NCBI RefSeq assembly: GCF_000499845.2
Contig: NC_023749.2
Coordinates: forward strand, 43,024,177 to 43,088,176
Direction of reading: 5' to 3'
DNA: 64,000 bases
Source of the DNA: Phaseolus vulgaris
Lineage: Eukaryota; Streptophyta; Magnoliopsida; Fabales; Fabaceae
Shown: positions 55,561-64,000 of the stretch, in pieces
How positions within the stretch are numbered: position 1 is the first letter of the stretch
How the letters are laid out: every line of letters begins with the position of its first letter
Program-made: the position numbers and the translations under genes
Notes under the pieces: model-generated
The model's database searches: none
The model's input: only the letters and a program-made list of their open reading frames with translations
What the model was told of the DNA's origin: nothing

Positions 55561-56060
55561 TATTGTTACTACCACAGTAGATGGTGATAATTTAGTGTTG
55601 GACCTTTAGCTCTTTAGCTAGACCCTTCAACCATAAGATTTGTTTCACAACTTCTGTCATGACAATGTACTCTACTTCAGTAGTTAACAAAGTCACTACC
55701 TTCTGTATACTAGCCTTCCAACCGATACAAATACCATAATTAGTAAACACATAGCTCATGAAAGACTTTCTAGTGTCCAAACACCCAATAAAGTCTGAGT
55801 CAAAAAATCATTGTATAAGAGTATCTCTATAAGACCATCTAACTCCAGAAGAAACTTGAACTCTTCCAAACGATCCATTCAAGTAACAAAGAATCCACTT
55901 AAGATCTTTCCAATGAGCTCATCCAGGATTTGACTTGGACCTACTAATAATGCTCAACACATAGGATATATCAAGGCATGTGCATACCATCTATACATAA
56001 TAAAACCAACTATATTAATATACGGAATATAGTTCATATAAAATTGTTCCACCACCATCT
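55560..56060 (-). pseudogene. Minus-strand copia RNase H remnant
   Basis: Minus-strand reading gives DTRKSFMSYVFTNYGICIGW and VVTLLTTEVEYIVMTEVVKQ, then ILWLKGLAKEL (55592-55800). These correspond to the RNase H of Ty1/copia elements (DRRKSTSGYVF, LSTTEAEYMA). The preceding part (SDFIGCLD, LKWILCYLNG) is decayed with stops. Its RT lies about 1.8 kb away at 57820-58330. Confidence 0.75.
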
Positions 56061-56099
56061 TAGGATATAGTTTGTCATACCAAACTTCTGAAGGATTAT

Positions 56100-57815
56100 T
56101 TTAAGACAGGTAAATATAGACGTGCATCTTGGTGATCTCAATCCCCAAATATAGGTGCAGTTGGATCCAGAAAAGGGGGGGGGGGGGGGGGGTTGAATGG
56201 AGCCTTGGACTCTTTTCGCAACGGATGAAATAAGTAGTGTCTAGTAAATTGTCTAGTGAATCTTCTAATAAATCATCTTGAAGAAATGTTCTTATAGGAC
56301 CATTTAACAGATCGTCTATCACTAAGAATTAAAACCTCAGCAACAACAAGGAAACGAGAGATCAACACAGAAATTTATCTTTGTTCACCCAAACTTGAGC
56401 TACATCTAGTCCCCTTAAGCAAGTGCTCAAGGTGCTAAAATGTCTAGTTTTTTTTTTCTAAGTGTTGTTTTGGAAATTATTTTTTAACACATGTTGATAA
56501 TTCAATTATGTCTTTAATTAGACACTTCTTTAGTTTTCTAAACAATCTCTTAGGTGCATGATTCAAGAGGTAAAAGATTAAAAACCTTATGAGTAGATGC
56601 ATGAAGACGAGTAAGGTATTGAATAAATTAGTGGACGCATGTTTCATTAATTCAATTTGATTGTCTTTGGCTGACACATGTTTGATCGATTCAACCCTGT
56701 TTAGATGATTGACTATCATATATTATCAACTGGTGAAGAATTCATTGTTGGAAAAGCTTGAGTCAAATTGCTTCCTTTTACTATTTTATAATCTGTACTT
56801 TATTTTTTTGCACAACAATCTCAACCACCTATTTACTCTATTATTATTGTCAACTTTTAGTGTTTGCTGGTAGATTTTGAACATTAATTTACTAATTTCA
56901 CTATTGGATTCGTTGAAAGACAACTTGGGTCATCTGACCTTATCTATATTGTCATCTCTTTGGTAGACGGTCTAGTACTGCATTAGACGGTCTCCACTGA
57001 AATCATTTTAATTTGAATGTTAAACGACAACTAACAACCTTTCTTGGGAGAGTACCTCTCAAGTTTCTCTCTAAGAAACTTCAAGAAGAAGTTGTAAGTT
57101 CTTTTAAGTCTTTTGCTGAAGGGTGCGCGCATCATAAATTGTCTTTAATTGAATGCATTTTCATTATATATGTGATTTAAGAAGATAATCAAAACTTTTT
57201 ATTCATTCAACAGGTTATTAAAACCATCCAACATGAATAAAACTATAGACATTCGAAGGGTCTACTCTACAGTTGTACAAATCATTGTTAGAACCAAGTA
57301 ACACATTTAATCTAAATTTTGTTATACATTTAACAAGTCTTATCAGACCATCTAATAAATATATGTTACAGATGCTTAGATTGTTTATCATGAACTTATG
57401 TTGTAGAAGCTCAGATTGTCTATCAGACCGTCTAATGAATACCGCAACTATAGAAACATTGTTTAGATATTTCAATATATCAGTAAGTCATCTAGTCAGT
57501 TTTTGTTATCATCAAAACACAAGAACATAAGCACCACATATGATTTCCTGGTCATTGCATCGTCTAATGGTTTATAAACCATCTAGTGTCTCAACATACT
57601 GTCTAGTTGCTCGTGAGAGCATTTAGAGGCTTATCAGACTATCCAATGGCTTGGTCATGAGACCATCTAGGGCTTAGTCATGAGACTGTTTAGGGCTTGG
57701 TCATGAGATTGTCTAGGATATGATCATGAGACTGTCTAATGGCTTGATCATAAGACCGTCTATGGCTCAACATAAAAATCTTCCTAGAAACTCCAAGGTC
57801 CTTCTTCTCAAACTC
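56100..57815. repeat. Repeat-rich insertion splitting a copia pol, with poly(G)18
   Basis: This segment separates the RNase H and RT parts of the same minus-strand copia remnant. It holds an uninterrupted run of 18 G at 56175-56192. It also holds many short words of the type GTCTAAT/GACCATCTAG, with about ten copies at 57550-57775 spaced near 25-30 bp ('atgagactgtctaggg' and variants), plus TAGACGGTCTAG at about 56965. No protein domain is recognisable in the short ORFs. Confidence 0.6.
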
Positions 57816-57819
57816 ATTA

Positions 57820-58330
57820 TTCAACTCATTTTTAACCATCTACACCTCAAGTTTACTATTAATTGCTATTAGAATATCATCTACATAGAACAACAATACA
57901 AAGAATTGACCTTTTGCTAGAAACTTGAAGTAGATATAAGTATCATACTTGTTATGTTCAAATCCAATTCTTATAATGAACTCATAAAAAAGCTTGTTTC
58001 ATTTCCTTTGGGATTGTTTTAGTCCATACAAGGATCTATTTGACTTACAAACATAACCCTTCTTGTCTCTACCTCAAATTATTCTTGTTGCTTCATGTAT
58101 CTAAGTCTCCATATAGAAACATAGTCTTAATTTCCATTTGTTTCCACTCAAGGTTAAGCTCAACAACCATGGTTAATTTATCATGTGAATGGATATGTGC
58201 TTTACTATAAGAGAAAACACATAATTATAATCAACTCCTTCTCTTTGATTAAAGCTTGTAGCCACCAATATTGTCTTGAATTTTTGTTGACTAGTTTTTG
58301 GATTACCATCTTTACGTTTGAAAATTCATT
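57820..58330 (-). pseudogene. Minus-strand copia reverse-transcriptase remnant
   Basis: Minus-strand translation shows a decayed copia RT: SLEWKQMEIKTMFLYGDLDT (compare DVKTAFLHGDL), then LVWTKTIPKEMKQ and SILCIVVLCR (degraded YVDD area). Stops are frequent. It belongs with the RNase H piece at 55560-56060. Confidence 0.7.
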
Positions 58331-58336
58331 TAAACA

Positions 58337-58680
58337 CTATAAGAAAATCATCATTAAATAGAAATTGATTTTAGAGACTAAAAAAGTTATTGGTATCCAA
58401 AGTAATTTCTATTACTAATAATATTTATAAATTAGTTTCTAAATTGGTATTTAATTAGCTACTAACGTTTAAACTACCAAATACTTTAGATTCTAAAATT
58501 GGTAATTAAAATCTTAGTAACTTATTAGATATCAATTAACTAATTAGATACCAATTTAGAAACTAGTTTATAAATTTAGATACCAATAATTTTTAGTCTA
58601 TAATAATATCTAATTTAGTCAATATAGTAACTAATTATTTTTTGTCTCTAAAATTGGTTTCTATTTAATATTTTTTTAAT
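58337..58680. mobile_element. MITE with terminal inverted repeats
   Basis: The left arm 'aaatagaaattgattttaga' and the right arm 'ctaaaattggtttctattta' are inverted complements over roughly 25 bp with a few mismatches. They bracket about 340 bp of non-coding A+T-rich DNA full of 'ttagataccaa' words. The left end is preceded by CACTATAAGAAAATC. It is related to 15729-16100. Confidence 0.65.
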
Positions 58681-58689
58681 AATGAAAAC

Positions 58690-59571
58690 TGATGAACCTA
58701 GAACTCACAAATATACAAACAAGAGTCTAGATATTGTTCAGATAAAGTGACTTCATCTCCTTAATCATGGAGTCTAACGTGTAAATTATTTGATATTTGT
58801 CTGCCAAGCTTGTGTTCTCTCCCTAAAGGCAAATTTGAGTTACTATAGTCATACACAAAACTTCTTTCATTTCCCCAATTTTGTTCAATTCTCTTTCATT
58901 TTCTATATCAATTATTTCCTTTTTAACTTTTTTTTATCTTTTTCACGCCATCTATTTTTTTTTTTCCTTTTACACGCCCTTTTTTGGGTTTTACATGTAA
59001 CATTTTCCAATTTTTATTGAGTTGTGTGCGTAAAAGGTTAAGTATGGAAGCATAATTAACATATGAAACATATTCTAAACCTTGTCCACCTCTTTGTGAG
59101 GCAATCCACCGTGCTCACACACATATTTCTCATATAAAAGTTGACAAAAAGATAACCAAATAGCATGATATTTGCAAACTTGACTTTTCTCCACATAAGT
59201 TGGTCACTTGGTGCCACCTTTTTTTCTCTCGAGTGCTTATAGTTGTGAACATGGAAGATACTAAACTTTGACAGCAATGTTAGTTTGATTTTATCTCCAA
59301 CATTGGTCCCATATACGAGACTAAGTCTGGGTTTCATTACTACATAATAAATAATGCCACAATTTTCTACATGGAAAATCACGTACGCGACCATTAATGA
59401 ACCGTATTTGAAAATTTAGAAAGAAGACAAATATGATATGATCTACCTTTTTTTTAAGAGAAAGAGTTAATTAAGAAGAGAAAATTGTGACACTTTATAG
59501 CTAGAAATTAAGTCGTTTGCTGCACCATGCCAAGCGACGTCATCAACAGATTGAGTTACAGAGGCTAAATT
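58690..59571. other. Sequence upstream of the LINE, no supported gene
   Basis: A 112-codon minus-strand ORF (59056-59394) and a pyrimidine-rich tract at about 58860-58980 lie here. The ORF has no recognisable domain and no partner on either side, so I do not call it a gene. Confidence 0.45.
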
Positions 59572-59584
59572 ATGGCATGAGTAG

Positions 59585-62433
59585 TTTCACGAAGGTTAAA
59601 GACAAATTGAAACGATTGAAGGGAGATTTAAAAGTATGGAACAGGGACATCTTCGGTAATTTGGAGACGACTAAAAAGAGGATCCTACAGGAGATAGAGG
59701 ACTATGATTGTCAAGATTGCAATGACAATCTGTTGGGTTGTGATAGAATGAAGAGGATCGAGTTAGTAGGCCAGCTGAAGGAGGTTGATAATAAGCTTGA
59801 GTCTCTTATGCGTCAGAAGACCAGAGTCAGCTAGTTTAAGAATGGGGACTCCTGCACGAAGTTCTTTTACTCTTCGCTGAGATGGAGAAGAAGCAGGAGT
59901 GAGGTGAACGGAGTGGAGATAGGAGGATTGTGGTGTGAGGAGCCTAGTACAGTTCGTGCTGAAGCAAGAAGGTGGTTTGAAAACAGATTTAGAGCAACAA
60001 AAGATTTACGGGTAAGACTCGATGCAGTTGAGTTTAAGTCACTATCTATGACAGATAACTTGAGGCTGATAGAGGGATTCTCTGAGACAGAAGTAAGGGA
60101 TGCCGTGTGGCAATGCGAAGGATCAAAAAGTCCTAGACCTGATGGGTTTAACTTCAATTTTTTAAAGAAGGGTTGGGAGGTTGTAAAGGAAGATCTTATG
60201 GAAGTGATGAACTTGTTTCATGAAACAGGTTTTATTCCCAAGGGGTGCAATGCGTCTTTCATTGCACTAGTTCCTAAAGTTAGGAACCCTGTCTCTCTTG
60301 ATCATTTTAGACCTATTTCACTTGTTGGTGCTATGTATAAAATTATATCCAAAGTGTTAGCTGAAAGGATCAAGAAAGTGCTGTCCACGGTTATTGATGA
60401 TTGTCAGTCGGCTTTTCTGAAGAATAAGGGGATATTAGACAGTGTTCTAATGGCTAATGAGGTGATTGAGGACATCAGACGACGACGACGACAAAGTGGG
60501 TTATGTCTAAAGGTGGACTTCGAAAAAGCCTATGATTCGGTTAGATGGGAATTCCTCTACGACATGATGCGTAAGATGGGGTTTCATATGAAGTGGATCA
60601 GTTGGACCCAGGGTTGTCTGGAAAGTGCTTCTATCTCTGTGTTGGTGAACGGGAGCCCGACAGATGAATTTAAACCGGAGAGAGGTTTGAGGCAGGGAGA
60701 CCCACTTGCTCCGTTTCTCTTCTTGATTGTAGCGGAAGGCTTGACTGGGTTGGTAAGGCAAGCTGTAAAGGCTAACTTACTATCCGGTTTGAGGATTGGG
60801 AGGAAAGAGGTTGAGTTAAGTATTCTACAGTTCGCTGATGACACCTTATTCTTCTGTAAGGACTCTTTCAGCAATGTGGTGACTTTAAAGGTTGTCCTTA
60901 AGGGTTTCGAGATTGCTTCTGGCCTCAAGATTCCACAAATCAAAGATTGCAGGCATCAATGTACACAGGAATAATATCCTTTGCTATATGAAGACCCTGA
61001 ATTGTGCGGAGATGGCAGTTCCTTTTAAGTACCTAGGGCTTGAGGTGGGAGGCAATCCGAGGAGGAAGAAGTTTTGGGAGCCAGTCATTGATAAGTTGGA
61101 AACTAGGCTAAGCACATGGAGAGGGAGGTTCTTATCAATGGCAGGAAGAATCTGTGTTATTAAATTTGTGCTCACAGCGGTACCCCTGTACTATCTATCT
61201 ATTTTCAGAGCACCGGAATCGGTATGTAAGAACATTAATAGTATTCAAATAAGGTTTCTGTGGGGTTGGGGGAAGGAGAAGAAGTCCATCTCATGGGTCA
61301 GTTGGAAAAATGTGTGCAAATCAAAACAGGAAGGAGGGCTGGGGATTATAGATGTACGTGATTTCAATCATGCTTTGCTGGCTAAGTGGAAATGGCGATG
61401 GCTCTCGGATGAAAAAGGACGATGGAAGGACATTTTGGAGTCGAAATATGGAGAAGGAAGTGAGGGGTCGCAATCATCACTTAGGTTGCAATCCTAGTGG
61501 TGGAGGGATCTCCGTAAAGTATGCATGCAGGGTGGAGGACAGGGTTGGTTCCAAGCAGAAATGAGTTGGAGGATAGGGCGTGGTGATAGAATAAAATTTT
61601 GGGAAGACGTATGGGTTGGGAATACCAACCTCAAATCTGAATTTCCCAGGTTGTACTCCCTATCGTGCAATCAGACTCAAACAGTGGAAGAGGTAGGCGA
61701 GTAGGAAGGGGATGTATGGAGATGGAACTTAAGGTGGAGGCGGGCTAGATTTGAGTGGGAAGCGGAGTTGGAAAAGGACCTAAATACACACATATCTAGG
61801 ACTATTATTAAAAGGCAGGAGCAAGACATTCAGGTGTGGGGGATTAATAATAAGGGGTGTTTCTCAGTGAAATCAGCTTATGAGAGCATAAGAGGCGATG
61901 GCACTCGTATTGGTGTCTTCGATCTCCTTTGGAAGGCCAAGGCCTTTCCCTCTGTTCTGATTGCATGGAGGTCCATACTGGATAGACTACCAACTAGAGA
62001 ATGTTTGAGTAGGAGGGGGGAGACGATGGAATCCACATCCTGTGTGTTTTGCCATTCTAAAGTGGAATCCAGCCAACATTTATTGTTGGAGTGTGAGGTG
62101 GTCATGCGCGTTTGGGACCTGTGTCATAGATGGATCGGCATACTCTCTGTTCAACATAATGCATTGCACAATCACTTTGAAAGATTCTCTTTAACTCAGG
62201 TCAGTAACAAACAAGAGATGGTTTGGAAAGGCATATGGGCTTCCATAGTGAGGAGTGTATGGGAACATAGGAACTTGGTTGTGTTCAAGCAAGGAGTTGT
62301 AGATGCTGAAGAGATGTTCCAACAAGCCCAGCTGAAATCTTGGTTATGGATGAAGTATAGGGTACCCAGGTTCAATTACTCTTTCGTGGACTGGGTCCTA
62401 AATCCATTGCTCTGTATTAAGAGCTATAAGTAA
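59585..62433 (+). pseudogene. LINE ORF2 (reverse transcriptase and zf-RVT), broken by stops and a frameshift
   Basis: The region before RT reads KLKRLKGDLKVWNRDIFG and NGDSCTKFFYSSLRWRRSR. RT motifs follow: SKSPRPDGFNFNFLKKGW, FRPISLVGAMYKIISKVLA, LKVDFEKAYDSVRWEFL, GLRQGDPLAPFLF and the catalytic FADD (about 60835). Then come FKYLGLEVGG, WISWKN-like thumb residues and, near the end, the zf-RVT domain (SVKSAYESIRGDG, CVFCHSKVESSQHLLLEC). Breaks: TAG at 59832-59834, 61495-61497 and 61702-61704, and one small deletion at about 60930 that moves the frame. Each TAG sits where plant LINEs usually have Trp. The protein ends at 62433. Confidence 0.88.
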
Positions 62434-63133
62434 AGGATCATCATGGAGTACTCCGGTTCAGGAAAGGTAGAAGGGTCTAATGAAGACTGGGATGCTAGTA
62501 GGATGTTCAACAGCCTGGGCGTATCTGTTGTTTGCAGGTACAATGTTGGTTGGAGGTGTTGCTTATGGGCGTTTTGGTGAAACGGCTTTGTCCTGTTTTG
62601 ACGAGGGTGCTGCAGTGGCTGGGTTCGGTATAAGGTAGTGTTGTGGAGTTTTCTGGTGCAGGTTTCGATTGGTATGGTGCAAATATGGAATGGAATGGTG
62701 CAGATATGGAATGGAATGGTGCAAGGATAGTAGGAGCGTCATGCCCACCCAATGCTATATACCATAACAGGGAATGAAAATAGGTTCTCTCTCTGTTGAT
62801 GGGAACATAGGAAATTTGTGGATGTTTTGTTGAACACGGAGGTATGTAGTTGTGTGCAGACGTTGGCCTCTGCTACCTTGCTGTATTGACTATGCCCATA
62901 CCTCTTGGTGGGTTATGTACTAGGAATGAATGGAAGAGAGGGACCTTGTATACCCCTGCTGCCGAAGCCCAATGGACTTTATGCAGGTCATAGTTGTTTG
63001 GGAGGAAGAAGTCACTTATAACTATTTTTCTCATTTACAGTTTTCTCTGTGTTCCTAGCTATAAGTGCTTTTGTATACGGGTTGGGACACCCCTTAAGTG
63101 TCCCGTTTATAATTTAATTAATTCTTTGCTGAT
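62434..63133 (+). other. LINE 3' untranslated region with a 22-bp tandem repeat
   Basis: Non-coding tail of the LINE. At about 62675-62724 the unit 'ggtgcagatatggaatgga' plus a few bases is repeated about two and a half times. Near the end are TTGGGACACCCCTTAAGTG, which can fold back, and ATTCTTTGCTGATA directly before the A-run. Confidence 0.75.
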
Positions 63134-63148
63134 AAAAAAAAATGGCAT

Positions 63149-64000
63149 ACTTATTTTCATTTATGCATCCTCAGACAAAAATAGACACCATATTTTTTTT
63201 TATATATAGTCAACTTGGTACACCCTTAATTAGTATAATAATGCCTAGTCTTTTTAATTGAATTTATGATACATTTAAAAAAATTAATTTTAGATACTAT
63301 TATATTGACTGAATTAAATAATATTTTATAAATTAAAAAACTATTAATATTTAAAATAATTTTTATTATAAAAAATAAAATAAAATATTTAAATTAGTAT
63401 CTAACATTAATTATTAATAGTTTAATTACTCTTTAGATTCTAAATTAATATCTATTAATTTTTTAAAGTCTAATTTAAAATTTAAAATATTAATAAATAA
63501 AATCTTAATTTAAATACAAATTTTGAACTTATTTTATATATTTATATTAATAATAAAAATTATTTTAAATATTAATAATTTTTTAATATCTAACTTAATT
63601 AATATAATTATTTTTCATTTTTATTTTCAAATTTAATTAATTATTTAATAATTTTATAATAATGATAGGAAATACTAACCCCAACAACCACTGGATCCAA
63701 CTGATTTGGTTCTTCCATGCTATACAACCAATAGATCCACTTTCCATACAAGTCAGAACAATTCTTGAAACTTTTAGATCGTTAGACTGAACCTATGAAT
63801 CATGTATAAGATACTGTTGGGAATTGATCTTCACAATTAAAATTGAAACTGAATTTTTTTATTAAAAAAACTATATTGATATAACAATGCTACTTCTATT
63901 TATAACTCTTTAAATCAGAATGAATAAAATCTTTCTAATAAAAAAAATATCTAGCTTAGGATTTTATTGTTAAGAGTTAACAAATTAATTCTTTATTTAA
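63149..64000. other. AT-rich terminal sequence with MITE-like words
   Basis: From about 63240 to 63660 the sequence is almost purely A+T, with 'taatatctaa' and 'ttagatactat' words like the MITEs at 15.7 and 58.3 kb, but clean inverted ends are not visible. No gene is supported to the window end. Confidence 0.45.

Larger units (their letters stand above)
59579..63142 (+). mobile_element. 5'-truncated L1-type LINE with poly(A) and ATGGCAT target duplication
   Basis: The copy starts inside ORF2 and ends with a short A-run (63134-63142). ATGGCAT occurs at 59572-59578 and again at 63142-63148, a plausible 7-bp duplication. ORF1 and the endonuclease domain are missing, as expected for incomplete reverse transcription. 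The body codes for RT, the C-terminal region and the zf-RVT domain, followed by a 0.7-kb 3' UTR. The same 3' end is found in the insertion at 40530-40849. Confidence 0.88.

Noticed and set aside
59056..59394. 112-codon minus-strand ORF before the LINE
   Set aside because: I recognise no domain, and there is no conserved neighbour or splice structure; length alone is weak evidence in this region.
62507..62752. Minus-strand ORF with repeated HSIPYLHH-type residues
   Set aside because: It is the translation of a short tandem repeat in the LINE 3' UTR.

Overview
This window reads as nuclear DNA of a dicot plant, most likely a legume related to Phaseolus or Vigna. The evidence is intron-split genes with GT-AG junctions, a high A+T background, and dense nested plant transposons of several classes. 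The legume assignment rests on the look of the repeats and is an inference. I saw no rRNA, tRNA, CRISPR or bacterial-type feature.

Only three genes look like host genes. All lie on the + strand, all encode G-type (B-lectin) S-domain receptor-like kinases, and all share the same seven-exon layout: 11401-14771 (823 aa), 32822-35984 (kinase complete, C-terminal tail frameshifted) and 51258-54385 (819 aa). The second and third are closer to each other than to the first. They form a tandem array whose members are about 18 kb and 15 kb apart because transposons fill the gaps.

Layout: 1-850 AT-rich; 880-2695 decayed Ty3/gypsy gag-pol; 2760-5480 Athila-like gypsy remnant holding an 853-bp solo LTR with an exact target duplication; 5480-11250 AT-rich, with a GTTAGAC-type repeat field and a 142-bp tandem duplication; RLK gene 1; 15.7-19.7 kb MITE-like repeat, ATT microsatellites, CACTA ends and LINE ORF1 pieces; 21.4-28.55 kb Sirevirus-like Ty1/copia element A, cut off at its 3' end; 28.6-30.6 kb minus-strand copia gag and LINE RT remnants; 30.66-32.38 kb a GTCGAC-rich minisatellite unit; RLK gene 2; 37.5-50.4 kb an inverted second copy of that minisatellite unit, broken by an old solo LTR and by the young Sirevirus-like element B (39442-48782); RLK gene 3; 55.5-58.3 kb minus-strand copia RT/RNase H remnant split by a repeat-rich insertion; 58.34-58.68 kb MITE; 59579-63142 a 5'-truncated L1-type LINE; then an AT-rich end.

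Elements A and B belong to one family and complement each other. A keeps integrase and reverse transcriptase but has lost its 3' end. B keeps both LTRs, target duplications, primer site, polypurine tract and an intact post-pol ORF, but has lost the integrase and RT cores. I did not find an unambiguous new biological system. The best leads are the non-autonomous B element with its intact third ORF, the paired minisatellite unit, and the TGG-to-TAG decay pattern in the LINE.
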